The position numbers and the translations under genes were made by a program. Positions 1 to 8,662 of a stretch of 64,000 nucleotides of DNA are shown in pieces; the stretch's first letter is position 1, and each line of letters begins with the position of its first letter. Source of the stretch: an uncultured Porphyromonadaceae bacterium (GTDB taxonomy: Bacteria > Bacteroidota > Bacteroidia > Bacteroidales > Muribaculaceae); NCBI GenBank assembly GCA_937989585.1, contig CALKRW010000036.1, positions 1-64,000 of the forward strand. Direction: 5' to 3'. Under the pieces are notes generated by a model. It saw only the letters and a list, made by a program, of their open reading frames with translations, was not told the DNA's origin and did not search any database.

Positions 1-96
1 ATCCGGGACGCGGCCCGCTTCCCTTTATTTATACCTGTTAAACTGAATTTTGTCTTTTTGTAAATATTTCATGATGCAGTCTGTTTGTTACAAGTA

Positions 97-127
97 GCGC
101 CGCAGAACCATTTAGGAACTGCGGCGC
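97..127. terminator. Hairpin terminator downstream of the first lipoprotein gene
   Basis: A perfect 9-bp stem (GCGCCGCAG at 97-105, CTGCGGCGC at 119-127) encloses a 13-nt loop. It lies beyond the stop of the minus-strand gene ending at 180 and could also end a transcript entering from the left. The first 96 bases show no gene I can support. Confidence 0.6.
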
Positions 128-179
128 GTTCATTACTTTGTCCTGTTAGACAATATATTTCAAATGGAAGGGGTAATCT

Positions 180-659
180 TTATTGGCAGTCTTTAATTAT
201 ATCTCGAAGGGTGTTATTCATCGCTTTTTGTCTTTCGGGAACATTTAATGATTTGAGTTTTGCTCCCACCTCGGTTGTGAATCCTTCCTGCCTGTCTGCA
301 TGATTCAGAGTCTTGTATATCTTATCGATCGCCTGGCCTTCAGGAGTGTCTTCAAGTTCTATGACTTTTTCGCAACGTTTTTCACCTGCAGGCATCTCTT
401 TGATTTTGTCTATTTTCTTTTCAAGGTATGACAAAAGGTTGTTGAACTCATCGGCAAGTTGAATGATATCCTCTGAGGAGAGTTTGTTTTCCTCGGCTTT
501 AGCAAGAAGTTTGTCGCATAATTCTTTGTCGTAGGCTTCTTTTTTACCTTCTGTTTCTTCCTGTTCTTCGCTATCATTGCCTGAACTTTTCAAGTTGCAG
601 GAACTTAGTAAGCCGAGAGAGATTATGAAGATGGATATGAAATATAATATCTTTTTCAT
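180..659 (-). CDS. Small lipoprotein, function unknown (paralogue of the next gene)
   Basis: The protein is about 159 aa starting at the ATG at 659. The reading frame extends further upstream, but this start places a classic lipoprotein signal first: a Lys-Lys start, a hydrophobic run and a lipobox ending in LLSSC near residue 20. The mature part is highly charged, mostly helical, and ends in a Cys. It shares a pattern with the neighbour at 853-1278: YDK..C.K near the start, LLSYLEKKIDKI followed by a KRCEK-type motif in the middle, and a terminal D-C. The two are therefore tandem paralogues, probably periplasmic or outer-membrane anchored. I do not recognise the family. No clear promoter is visible upstream; a terminator at 753-778 separates it from its paralogue. 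Confidence 0.75.
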   Translation of the reverse strand: MKKILYFISIFIISLGLLSSCNLKSSGNDSEEQEETEGKKEAYDKELCDKLLAKAEENKLSSEDIIQLADEFNNLLSYLEKKIDKIKEMPAGEKRCEKVIELEDTPEGQAIDKIYKTLNHADRQEGFTTEVGAKLKSLNVPERQKAMNNTLRDIIKDCQ

Positions 660-752
660 TATTTCAGGAGTTGATGTTATTGATATTGATTCTATATGAT
701 ATTTAACTAACCATGCGAATGTCAAAATTGTTTTCGCATATATAATCTAAAA

Positions 753-778
753 AGGTGCCAGACAATTTGTCGGCACCT
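753..778 (-). terminator. Rho-independent terminator of the 853-1278 gene
   Basis: Stem AGGTGCC (753-759) pairs with GGCACCT (772-778), with an inner GACAA/TTGTC extension (761-765, 767-771). Read on the minus strand it is followed by a run of five T residues, as expected for the gene ending at 853. Confidence 0.75.
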
Positions 779-852
779 GAATATCGGGAAGGATATTTTG
801 TTTTAGGATTCTTTATCGTGTGTTCTTGAATGAATCCAAATCTTTGTTAGAA

Positions 853-1278
853 TCAGTCGCATTTCGATACGGCCTTATAGATACGTTTAGTAAGGGATTT
901 ATAGCGACTTTTTATTTCCTTTTCGCTGTATACCTCACGAGCCTTATCTTTGAGTTCATCATTTTCTTTTGCATATGCGAGAGCATTGCAGATCTTAACC
1001 GCGTAATCGGCTTCATCGGAATCATTCAGAGTGTCGAATTTATCGCAACGCTTGTCTTTTGAATCCAATTCGGATATTTCTTCCACTTGTTTATCGAGGT
1101 AAGCAAGCAGACCGTCAGCCTGATCAATCATTTCCATGTAGTCGGCTGCCTTAAGGTCGTCTTCATCAATCTTTTCGACAATTTTCTCGCATTTCTTTTT
1201 GTCATAGGACGGACCGCAAGAGTTGAAAAAACACAAGCCGAAGAGAAGAGCGGCGGCAATCATTAGTTTAGTTTTCAT
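853..1278 (-). CDS. Small lipoprotein, function unknown
   Basis: The protein is 141 aa with a lipoprotein signal (MKTKLM, hydrophobic stretch, lipobox FFNSC at about residues 17-21). The mature domain is acidic and helical with several conserved Cys (YDKKKCEK, KRCDK, terminal KCD), and it is recognisably a paralogue of the protein encoded at 180-659. It is probably an outer-membrane or periplasmic lipoprotein of unknown role. It is transcribed alone: a near-perfect Bacteroidetes promoter lies at 1317-1347 and a terminator at 753-778. Confidence 0.8.
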   Translation of the reverse strand: MKTKLMIAAALLFGLCFFNSCGPSYDKKKCEKIVEKIDEDDLKAADYMEMIDQADGLLAYLDKQVEEISELDSKDKRCDKFDTLNDSDEADYAVKICNALAYAKENDELKDKAREVYSEKEIKSRYKSLTKRIYKAVSKCD

Positions 1279-1316
1279 AACTGTGTGATTTTTATGGTTT
1301 TTGTATTTTTATGTGG

Positions 1317-1347
1317 CAAAGATAGACAAATATCATCTTTTACCAAA
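1317..1347 (-). promoter_or_regulatory. Bacteroidetes-type promoter for the 853-1278 gene
   Basis: On the minus strand, TTTG (complement of 1344-1347), exactly 19 nt, then TATCTTTG (complement of 1317-1324). This matches the TTTG/TAnnTTTG consensus of the Bacteroidetes primary sigma factor and predicts a start of transcription near 1310. Confidence 0.75.
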
Positions 1348-1395
1348 ATTTAAATGATGAAAATTTATCGGAACATATAATTTACTCTACTGGAT

Positions 1396-2961
1396 TTACT
1401 TTTTGCGGAACAATATCACAGGCTGTTTCATGCAACAGGAACGCATTTTTAGCGTGTCTCCATCAAAACCTTCCGGAAGGGTAGGGGCTACAATCCATGA
1501 ACCGGCCGGCGCTTTCGAGACGGTATCTATACGGCGCATTCGGTCATTCAGATAGAAGTTTATGGCATAGTAGCGGTTCAGTGAACTGTCAGGTATTATA
1601 CTGTAAATAATATCAGAAGATTCGACTCTTTCGGCAATTTTCTCGGCCGCAGGTTTATCGCTCTTCGGGTTAAGGAACATTGGCGCGAAAGCGGAGTTAT
1701 ATCCAAACAACAGGACATATACGATCAGGACCACACCCGCCACAGGGTTGGAGGTGCGGTTGCGTGTCCCAAGCCACCATAGTCCGGCGAGTACCGGCAC
1801 TGCGGCAAAAGGCCATCGCCACCAGGGCATGACTTCCAGACGCAGGCTGTTGCCGGCTACAATAGCCGTGGCAATCAGTCCAACTGGTACAACCACAGCA
1901 AGAACTGCCAGAAAGTTTGCCATAACGCGCATGAAACGTGTTTCGCGCATATGGTCGATAATCCAGGCTGTGCCATACGCCATGAAAGGATAGCAGGGCA
2001 GCAGGTAGACACTGCGTTTTGATTCGGGGATGCAATAGAATATGAACACAGTCAGAGCGACAGTCCAAGACATCAGTGGCAGCCCCCTGTCAAGTTTGAT
2101 TTCCCGGATAGTATTACGCAAGCGTCTGTAGCACAAACCGACGACAACAAGAATTGTCCATGGCATCATGCCTGCTAGTACGGTAAGTATATTATACCAC
2201 CATGGATTAGTATGTGACTCGTAGGACATGGTGCCTGTAAGACGACCGATGTTCTCTTCGAGGGCAAGAGCGATGAACCCGTCTCCACCTTGTTTCCAGG
2301 CTGCATAATACCATAGTGCGGGTAAAATGAAAGATGCAACGCAAATTGCGGTAAGACTAGTGAGCGTGCGCCAGAAATTGTCGCCTCGCAACAGAAAATA
2401 TATGCCCATTGCAAGACATGGAAGAAGTGATCCCACAGGACCTTTGGTCAGAGTGGCAACGGTCAGCAGCAGTATTGCCCAAAGAATGTTCCATGGCTTG
2501 TCTCGCATACGGTAAAGTGCATAAATGCCTCCGACTATAGCAGCCGTAAGGACCATATCCACTCGGCATGCAACTGACGCACGGAAAAATTCTACCGAAG
2601 TGGCCGTTATCAATGTGACAAGCCATGCGTGTGTCCGTCCCACGCGTGGGAGTAACAAACGGTATCCGGCAATAAGCAGGAAGATTGCGGACAACGCCGA
2701 AGGCAGACGTGATGTGAACTCATTGACATGACCGCCATTGAAAATCAGTGAGCAAAGAGAGATGAGCCACGCAAGCATTGGTGGCTTATATGGAATATCC
2801 TGACCATAACTTTCGGGAAGTATCCAGTTGCCTGAGTCGAGCATTGACACTGCGACAATGGCTTCGCGTGGCTCTCCCTTTGTGTTGAACAGACACTCTC
2901 CGAGCCATGGAAGAAACATTAGTCCGAGGACAAAAAACAATATGATGTTCGATTTCTTCAT
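1396..2961 (-). CDS. GT39/ArnT-like membrane glycosyltransferase
   Basis: The protein is 521 aa with a dozen or so hydrophobic segments. The N-terminal periplasmic loop has the signature of the PMT/ArnT superfamily: GEPREA near residue 29, a LDSGNW motif and a YKPPMLAWL motif (the KPP of ArnT). Family members move a sugar from a polyprenyl-phosphate donor onto lipid A, glycans or proteins on the periplasmic side. The donor and acceptor cannot be told from sequence. The C-terminal ~90 residues form a soluble tail. The gene stands alone, and a TAAATTTG box on the minus strand at 3053-3060 may be its promoter. Confidence 0.85.
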   Translation of the reverse strand: MKKSNIILFFVLGLMFLPWLGECLFNTKGEPREAIVAVSMLDSGNWILPESYGQDIPYKPPMLAWLISLCSLIFNGGHVNEFTSRLPSALSAIFLLIAGYRLLLPRVGRTHAWLVTLITATSVEFFRASVACRVDMVLTAAIVGGIYALYRMRDKPWNILWAILLLTVATLTKGPVGSLLPCLAMGIYFLLRGDNFWRTLTSLTAICVASFILPALWYYAAWKQGGDGFIALALEENIGRLTGTMSYESHTNPWWYNILTVLAGMMPWTILVVVGLCYRRLRNTIREIKLDRGLPLMSWTVALTVFIFYCIPESKRSVYLLPCYPFMAYGTAWIIDHMRETRFMRVMANFLAVLAVVVPVGLIATAIVAGNSLRLEVMPWWRWPFAAVPVLAGLWWLGTRNRTSNPVAGVVLIVYVLLFGYNSAFAPMFLNPKSDKPAAEKIAERVESSDIIYSIIPDSSLNRYYAINFYLNDRMRRIDTVSKAPAGSWIVAPTLPEGFDGDTLKMRSCCMKQPVILFRKK

Positions 2962-3052
2962 TTTTTCTTTAATTCAGCTTTATTTATATAGTCCGGACGC
3001 TAATTACATAATAAAGTATTGTGAATTAGAGCCGATTCTGAATAATTGTACG

Positions 3053-3060
3053 CAAATTTA
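3053..3060 (-). promoter_or_regulatory. Candidate -7 box for the GT39-like gene
   Basis: The complement of CAAATTTA reads TAAATTTG, a full TAnnTTTG match about 92 bp upstream of the start at 2961. A TTTG lies 21 nt further upstream (complement of 3082-3085), slightly longer than the usual spacing. Confidence 0.45.
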
Positions 3061-3143
3061 AGAAAAATCCATCATCTCGCCCAAAAACCGTTGGAAAAAT
3101 GTTAACAAACAATAACCTGTGTGCTGCTTTCGGCGATTTTATT

Positions 3144-3151
3144 TAATTTTG
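3144..3151 (+). promoter_or_regulatory. Candidate -7 box for the prolyl oligopeptidase gene
   Basis: TAATTTTG matches TAnnTTTG and predicts transcription starting near 3158. That would exclude the in-frame ATG at 3155 and favours the ATG at 3188, which also begins the signal peptide. No good TTTG is seen at the expected distance. Confidence 0.4.
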
Positions 3152-3187
3152 TAGTTGACAACCAACAAATCACATGCCTCTCAGGAT

Positions 3188-5320
3188 ATGAAATCAAAAG
3201 CAAGTATAATAGCGATGGCTATGATAATTCCAGGTATAATGAAAGCCCAGTCCTCAGAATTGAAATATCCTGCCGCACCGACCGATGCGACAGTCGACAC
3301 GTATTTCGGGATCAAAGTACCAGATCCATACAGACCACTTGAAAATGATACCGCCGCGTCTACAACAGCATGGGTAAATGCTGAGAATGTCGTTACACGC
3401 GGTTACCTGGATGCACTTCCGTTGCGCCCGCAGATTCGTGAGCGTCTCGCGCACCTCAACAACTATGCCAAAGTTTCACTTCCTGGCAAACTATATGACG
3501 GTAAGTATTACTGGTACGAGAATGACGGCCTACGCAACCAGTCCGTGCTTTACCGTGCCGATAAAGTCGGTGATAAGGGCGAAGTCTTTATTGACCCTAA
3601 TACATTGTCTGACGACGGCACTGTCGCACTGACGGGTATTTCGATGAGCCATGACGGAAAGTATATGGCCTATACAATCTCGCGCAGCGGTTCCGACTGG
3701 ACTGAAATATATGTCCTTGATACCAGGACAGGCAAACATCTTGATGACCATATTAACTGGGCCAAGTTCACCGGTGCTGACTGGCATGGGGACGGTTTCT
3801 ACTACAGCGCCTATCCTCGTCCTGAAGCCGGCAAAGAACTGTCTGCCGCAAATGAAGGACACAATATTTATTACCACAAACTAGGAACTTCTCAGGTCCA
3901 GGACCGGTTGGTTTTCTCGGATCCGAAAGCCCCTCTTCATTTTCATTCGGCCTGGGTTGATCGTGACGAGAACGTGCTGGCCGTCGCAATCGGAGGTCAA
4001 GGCAACGGAAACGCTCTGCTTGTAAAGTCGCTGAAAAGTTCTGATGCACCTTGGGTTGAGGTAACACGCTCCCAGGAAAAGGAAATTAATCCGATTGGTG
4101 TCAAGGATGGCAATCTGTTGATCATGACCAATCTTGATGCACCCAACTATCGTCTTGTCTCTGCCCCAATGGATAATCCTGTAATTTCCGAGTGGGTCGA
4201 TCTGATACCCAATTCCTCAAATGTACTCACTGGAGTCAATCTGGCGGGGGAAAACATAATCGCGACATACGACAAGGATGCTGCCAACCATGCCTATCTT
4301 TATGATTGTAAAGGTTCTCTGATTCGTGAGATAGAACTTCCCACTTTCGGCACCGTCGGTTTCTCGACATCTCCTAAGAGCGACGAGGTGTTTTACTCCT
4401 TCTCTTCGTTCGTCTATCCGTCTTCGTCTTATATATACGACATGGGTAGCGGCGAATCTAAACTTATGAGGGCAACGGCCCTTGAGGGGCTTAATCCCGA
4501 GGATTATGTCACTGAGCAGGTTTTCTTCACGTCGAAAGACGGAACGCGTGTGCCGATGTTCCTTACCTATCGTAAGGACCTGAAAAAAGACGGCTCAAAT
4601 CCGGTTTACCTTTATGGATACGGAGGTTTTAATATTACACTTAATCCGGGTTTCAGCGCCAATCGTCTCTTATGGCTTGAGAACGGTGGCATCTATGCTC
4701 AGACCAATCTGCGTGGCGGAGGTGAGTACGGCGAGCCATGGCATGTGTCTGGCACATTGATGCAGAAGCAGAATGTGTTCGACGATTTCATATCGGCCGC
4801 TGAGTACATGATTGGCGAGGGCTGGTCACGCCCTGAGCTCATCACGGTCGAAGGCGGTTCGAACGGAGGTCTGTTGGTCGGTGCTGTTGTCAATCAGCGT
4901 CCCGATCTTTTCGGCGTTGCGATTCCCCGCGTAGGTGTCATGGACATGATGCGTTATCATCTCTTTACCATTGGATGGAACTGGGCGCATGATTATGGCA
5001 CATCCGCCGATTCAGCCGAAATGGCTGCCTATCTGCTGGGGTACTCGCCACTGCATAACATCAAGAATGACGGTACGCCTTATCCCGCTATCATGGTGAC
5101 TACGGCTGACCATGACGACAGGGTTGTTCCAGCGCACAGTTTCAAGTATGCCGCGACTCTACAGGCCGCCAATACCGGAGACAAGCCTAAGATTATCCGC
5201 ATTGACTCAAAAGCCGGTCATGGTGCAGGCAAGCCTATAGCCAAGGTCCTAGACGAGTATGCTGATATTTATTCCTTCATATTCGCTAACATACCCTTTG
5301 TCCCCAAGGTCCTGAAGTGA
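3188..5320 (+). CDS. Prolyl oligopeptidase, S9A family, secreted
   Basis: The protein is about 710 aa, the usual length for S9A prolyl oligopeptidases plus a signal peptide (MKSKASIIAMAM... ending near QSS). An N-terminal seven-bladed propeller is followed by an alpha/beta hydrolase domain. Visible catalytic elements are GGSNGG with the nucleophile Ser at about residue 558, an Asp in ADHDDRVVP and a His in AGHGAG. These enzymes cut short peptides after proline, here probably in the periplasm. The start at 3188 was preferred over 3155 because it fits both the promoter box and the signal peptide. The next gene follows with no gap. Confidence 0.92.
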   Translation: MKSKASIIAMAMIIPGIMKAQSSELKYPAAPTDATVDTYFGIKVPDPYRPLENDTAASTTAWVNAENVVTRGYLDALPLRPQIRERLAHLNNYAKVSLPGKLYDGKYYWYENDGLRNQSVLYRADKVGDKGEVFIDPNTLSDDGTVALTGISMSHDGKYMAYTISRSGSDWTEIYVLDTRTGKHLDDHINWAKFTGADWHGDGFYYSAYPRPEAGKELSAANEGHNIYYHKLGTSQVQDRLVFSDPKAPLHFHSAWVDRDENVLAVAIGGQGNGNALLVKSLKSSDAPWVEVTRSQEKEINPIGVKDGNLLIMTNLDAPNYRLVSAPMDNPVISEWVDLIPNSSNVLTGVNLAGENIIATYDKDAANHAYLYDCKGSLIREIELPTFGTVGFSTSPKSDEVFYSFSSFVYPSSSYIYDMGSGESKLMRATALEGLNPEDYVTEQVFFTSKDGTRVPMFLTYRKDLKKDGSNPVYLYGYGGFNITLNPGFSANRLLWLENGGIYAQTNLRGGGEYGEPWHVSGTLMQKQNVFDDFISAAEYMIGEGWSRPELITVEGGSNGGLLVGAVVNQRPDLFGVAIPRVGVMDMMRYHLFTIGWNWAHDYGTSADSAEMAAYLLGYSPLHNIKNDGTPYPAIMVTTADHDDRVVPAHSFKYAATLQAANTGDKPKIIRIDSKAGHGAGKPIAKVLDEYADIYSFIFANIPFVPKVLK

Positions 5321-5376
5321 AGCGCGACAATCAATCGAAATTCCAGGTAAGTCCTGTGCATGCCGTTCGGTACAGG

Positions 5377-6306
5377 ATGAGGCGCGTAATACATTTAGTG
5401 CCGTTTGTGGCAATTACAATTTTAACGTCTGTCATGACATCCTGCTTTACCGGAATAGAGAGTACTCCTCGGATATCGGCTAAAGAGATCAGGAAACAGA
5501 AGGCGTCAGACAGCCCTGAGAAATTATTTCTTGCCGACCTCGCCTCTCAGCCGACTTCCGAATGGCGTCCTGGCAAGAAGTTCATAGTGACGGATCCTCG
5601 CGTAGACCTGATTTTCGAGCGGTCTACAGGAATTGCCGGAGGCCGAAAGGCCGGCGATACACTTGAACTGACTTCTATCCGCCCCGCTCTCTCGATAACC
5701 GGTGAACGACAGACACTGCTCGATTTTGTCAGCGCATACGGTGATACCTTGCTTTACCGCACAAACATAGATTCTGAGGAGTTCGGAAGGCGAAATTCAC
5801 CGCTACTGATACCTTTCACGGTGGAAGCATCACTGATTGACTCGGCATCCAGCCGTCTGGTTGGCAATACTTACTATATTCTTCCGCAACGTCGTGTCAG
5901 CGCAATGGGCCGTGACACCGTAGGTCTGCGTTATGTACCCGTGAGAATCACTTCGGTAAGCGCTGGTGACGCTTACTATCCTTTACGTATCCATTTCAGC
6001 CCCGATGACTCGTCCTTGTTGATGACAGTTGGCAACGGACCTGCTTCGACGCGTAATTTTGAGACTCTTTTTGCGTTTGATGACCCGCGGAAATCCTATC
6101 CGCAGATAAGCGATGACAACTGGTCGCTGATAACAAATTCTCGTGTCGTTCTGGGAATGACCCCACAGGAAGCACGACTTGCGCTTGGACCGCCCAACAC
6201 ATGGTCTCAGCGGCCCTCGACAGCCGGAATGGTGGAGCGTTGGGCGTATGAGGACGGTGTATATCTGATTTTCGTGGACGGACTCCTCTCTCAGTTCCGT
6301 CGCTGA
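5377..6306 (+). CDS. Lipoprotein of unknown function, SmpA/OmlA-like tail possible
   Basis: The protein is about 309 aa from ATG 5377. A GTG at 5317, overlapping the previous stop, would add 20 polar residues before the signal. From 5377 the protein begins with an Arg-Arg start, a hydrophobic run and a lipobox TSC near residue 23, so it is probably an outer-membrane lipoprotein. The middle is beta-rich. The last ~50 residues (RVVLGMTPQEARLALGPP...ERWAYEDGVYLIFVDG) resemble the short G-M-T..EV...G.P motif of the SmpA/BamE fold; that assignment is by eye only. It is likely cotranscribed with the peptidase upstream and the MBL hydrolase downstream. Confidence 0.75.
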   Translation: MRRVIHLVPFVAITILTSVMTSCFTGIESTPRISAKEIRKQKASDSPEKLFLADLASQPTSEWRPGKKFIVTDPRVDLIFERSTGIAGGRKAGDTLELTSIRPALSITGERQTLLDFVSAYGDTLLYRTNIDSEEFGRRNSPLLIPFTVEASLIDSASSRLVGNTYYILPQRRVSAMGRDTVGLRYVPVRITSVSAGDAYYPLRIHFSPDDSSLLMTVGNGPASTRNFETLFAFDDPRKSYPQISDDNWSLITNSRVVLGMTPQEARLALGPPNTWSQRPSTAGMVERWAYEDGVYLIFVDGLLSQFRR

Positions 6307-6307
6307 A

Positions 6308-7153
6308 ATGAATCCTGTGGAATATTGCTTGATTCAGACGCGTGTAAACATTAACAAATTAAAAAACAAAAGAGTGCCTACGATAACTATACTTGGTTCG
6401 GGAACCTCTACCGGCGTCCCCCAGATAGGGTGTGACTGTAATGTCTGTACAAGTTCTGATAAGCGTGATAAGCGTCTGCGCGCTTCAGTGCTGGTATCTG
6501 CGTGTGGCCGAAACATACTTATCGACTGCGGGCCTGATTTCCGTCAGCAGATGCTTGACGCAGGCGCTCCACGTCTGGACGCGTTGCTATTGACGCATAT
6601 CCATTATGATCATGTCGGAGGAATCGATGATCTGCGTCCATATTGTCACCGGGGACCTTTTCCGGTATACTGCCGACCGGATGTGGAGCGCGATATCCGC
6701 ACACGTCTGCCATATTGCTTTGCTCGCCATCCCTATCTCGGCGTTCCGACTTTCGATATGCATTGCATTGAGCCTTCCGTGCCGTTCGCCATTCCAGGCG
6801 AAGATGGAGAGGATATCACGGTAATACCACTTCCCGTTATGCATGCCGCTTTGCCAATAACAGGTTTTCGTATAGGTGATATGGCATATGTAACAGACTG
6901 CAAGACGATGCCTGAGTCGACAAAAGCACTGATGCGTAGTCTTGATCTTCTTGTCATCAATGCCTTGCGTCATGAGCCTCATCCTTCCCACCTCAGTCTT
7001 GACGAGGCACTTGAACTCATAGCCGAACTGAAGCCCAGGCGCGCTGTGCTTACTCATCTTTCCCATCAGATGGGGAAGCACGCACAGGTTTCGGAAGTTC
7101 TTCCGCCTGAAGTCAGCATAGCCTACGATGGACAGGTAATTGAATTCCTTTAA
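6308..7153 (+). CDS. MBL-fold metal-dependent hydrolase (PhnP/RNase Z-like group)
   Basis: The protein is 281 aa. It has the metallo-beta-lactamase signature THIHYDHVGG (HxHxDH) near residue 97, an early GSGTSTGVPQIGCDC.C motif typical of the PhnP-like branch, a metal Asp in AYVTDCK and late His residues (VLTHLSHQMG). PhnP-branch enzymes hydrolyse cyclic phosphodiesters such as phosphoribosyl 1,2-cyclic phosphate. No phn genes are nearby, so the substrate is open. The first 22 residues fall outside the fold, and a GTG at 6374 is a plausible real start. It is separated by one base from the preceding gene. Confidence 0.85.
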   Translation: MNPVEYCLIQTRVNINKLKNKRVPTITILGSGTSTGVPQIGCDCNVCTSSDKRDKRLRASVLVSACGRNILIDCGPDFRQQMLDAGAPRLDALLLTHIHYDHVGGIDDLRPYCHRGPFPVYCRPDVERDIRTRLPYCFARHPYLGVPTFDMHCIEPSVPFAIPGEDGEDITVIPLPVMHAALPITGFRIGDMAYVTDCKTMPESTKALMRSLDLLVINALRHEPHPSHLSLDEALELIAELKPRRAVLTHLSHQMGKHAQVSEVLPPEVSIAYDGQVIEFL

Positions 7154-7155
7154 TT

Positions 7156-7186
7156 TTTGAACATAGGCAAAAAATACGTAACTTTG
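7156..7186 (+). promoter_or_regulatory. Consensus promoter directly before the 3'-5' exonuclease gene
   Basis: TTTG (7156-7159), exactly 19 nt, TAACTTTG (7179-7186). Transcription is predicted near 7193, practically at the ATG (7194), so the message may be leaderless. Confidence 0.75.
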
Positions 7187-7193
7187 CAAGTAA

Positions 7194-7913
7194 ATGCAAA
7201 ACAGTGATTTTCAAATATCGATAACAAAGGAAAGAATAGCAGGTCTTCCCCCTGTGGTTTATCCAGGCGGCATAAAGGCAGTCACGGTAGTTGACACCGC
7301 TGCTAAAGCACGCACAGCGTTACGTGACCTCAATAAATACGACCATATAGGTTTTGATACGGAGACACGTCCTTCTTTTCAAAAGGGACATATGAACAAA
7401 GTATGTCTGCTTCAACTATCCACCGGTCCCCAGTGTTACCTTTTCCGTCTCAATGCTCCCGGAATCTTCGATATGGTGCGTCCTCTGCTAGAGAATCCCG
7501 ATATTATCAAGGTAGGACTATCGGTTCATGATGACTTCAATTCTCTGCGTCGCCGCGGTGAAATCAATCCAAAAGGATTCCTCGACCTTCAGGACTATGG
7601 CAGGACATTCCATATAGCGGACATCTCTCTGCAAAAAATATTTGCCATAGTCTTTGGTGAGAAAATATCCAAGGCTCAGCGACTCACCAATTGGGAGGCT
7701 CCCCATCTTACAGACCAGCAGCAGATATATGCCGCCATTGACGCGTGGGCATGCCTCAAGCTTTACCGATACATGCGTGCCGGAAATTTCCATCCCTGCG
7801 AGTCGCCATATATAGTCGGTTCCGGTGAAGATGCTGAAAAAGATTGCGCGGCGCTGCTACATCTCCCGGAACCGGAGGCTCTGACATCCTCCAAGACCGA
7901 AAAAATTTCATGA
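7194..7913 (+). CDS. 3'-5' exonuclease, RNase D / DnaQ-like (DEDDy)
   Basis: The protein is 239 aa with a single exonuclease domain and no HRDC domain, unlike full RNase D. Exo I is GFDTETRP (about residue 55), Exo II is the VGLSVHDDFNSLRR segment, and Exo III is YAAIDAWACLKLY, the Y-x3-D form typical of the RNase D branch. Family members remove 3' nucleotides from structured RNA or DNA. The exact substrate is unknown. The consensus promoter at 7156-7186 starts a short operon with the membrane protein that follows. Confidence 0.88.
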   Translation: MQNSDFQISITKERIAGLPPVVYPGGIKAVTVVDTAAKARTALRDLNKYDHIGFDTETRPSFQKGHMNKVCLLQLSTGPQCYLFRLNAPGIFDMVRPLLENPDIIKVGLSVHDDFNSLRRRGEINPKGFLDLQDYGRTFHIADISLQKIFAIVFGEKISKAQRLTNWEAPHLTDQQQIYAAIDAWACLKLYRYMRAGNFHPCESPYIVGSGEDAEKDCAALLHLPEPEALTSSKTEKIS

Positions 7914-7917
7914 ATAT

Positions 7918-8184
7918 ATGCGGGCAAAGAAATCGACAGTATTACCTTTCGTACTCCTAGTTTATCTTGGAATCATGGCTTACATAGGCTGGCCTGCCTA
8001 TGCGAACGGACAGACTTCGCCTCTGCAGTATTTCGGGATTATTGGTCTGACTTTGGCCATCATCATACTGCTGCACTTCAGTCTTAAACGTCGCGAGCGT
8101 CTGCGCCGCGAGCGTGAGAATGACATACTTGGAAACAATAAGGAGGATAAAGACGCCGACTTGTCAAACAAAGATAAGCAATAA
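7918..8184 (+). CDS. Small two-helix membrane protein, function unknown
   Basis: The protein is 88 aa with two hydrophobic segments (about residues 8-25 and 40-57) and a strongly charged C-terminal tail (Arg/Glu then Asp/Lys). It follows the exonuclease by 4 bases and is probably in the same transcript. I do not recognise a named family. The tail is likely cytoplasmic by the positive-inside rule. Confidence 0.7.
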   Translation: MRAKKSTVLPFVLLVYLGIMAYIGWPAYANGQTSPLQYFGIIGLTLAIIILLHFSLKRRERLRRERENDILGNNKEDKDADLSNKDKQ

Positions 8185-8212
8185 GTATTAATTAAATATA
8201 GAATTCCTGAAA

Positions 8213-8587
8213 ATGAAAAAACTCACCCTTATCCTTATGGCTTTTCTCATCGGGTCTGTGACTATCTGTGCGCAGACACCCGGCGAGAATAATTGTAAAT
8301 CAGTCCAGTGTGTAAAGAAAGACTGCAAGAAGGCAGAATGTGCCAAGACTGATTGCAAAAAGGCAGAATGTGTAAAAGTTGACTGTAAGAAGGCAGAGTG
8401 TGTCAAGGCCGATTGCAAGACTAAAGAATGTCCTAAGCCTGCCAATATCTGCGGTAATGACTGCAAAAACTGCAAGGCATGCTCGGGAACTGATTGCGCA
8501 TCAAAAAAATGCAAAAACTGTAATCATAAGGCCAACTGTAACAAGAATGGATACTGTAAGCACGGGCATAATACCTGCAAGCGCTAA
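8213..8587 (+). CDS. Secreted Cys/Lys-rich tandem-repeat protein
   Basis: The protein is 124 aa with a clear signal peptide (MKKLTLILMAFLIGSVTICAQ). The mature protein consists almost wholly of a 10-residue repeat of the form DCKKAECVKx (four clear copies from about residue 37 to 76, with degenerate copies before) and then a denser Cys region (CKNCKACSGTDC, KKCKNCNHKANC). There are more than 20 Cys and many Lys but hardly any hydrophobic residues. Such composition suggests metal binding or a disulfide-stapled periplasmic or surface protein; this is inference. A strong terminator follows at 8603-8645. Confidence 0.75.
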   Translation: MKKLTLILMAFLIGSVTICAQTPGENNCKSVQCVKKDCKKAECAKTDCKKAECVKVDCKKAECVKADCKTKECPKPANICGNDCKNCKACSGTDCASKKCKNCNHKANCNKNGYCKHGHNTCKR

Positions 8588-8602
8588 GTATTAAATATAA
8601 TA

Positions 8603-8645
8603 AGCCAGGCGGCGCGGATTCAATTAGTATCTGCGCCGCCTGGCT
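8603..8645. terminator. Strong bidirectional terminator
   Basis: A perfect 13-bp GC-rich stem (8603-8615 with 8633-8645) is followed by GTTTT on the plus strand. It separates the convergent genes ending at 8587 (+) and 8663 (-). Confidence 0.8.
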
Positions 8646-8662
8646 GTTTTCTGGCTGTGGTT

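Noticed and set aside
8290..8450. Non-coding tandem repeat or CRISPR-like array
   Set aside because: The 30-base repeats are multiples of three and encode a regular Cys/Lys peptide repeat with an intact frame and signal peptide.
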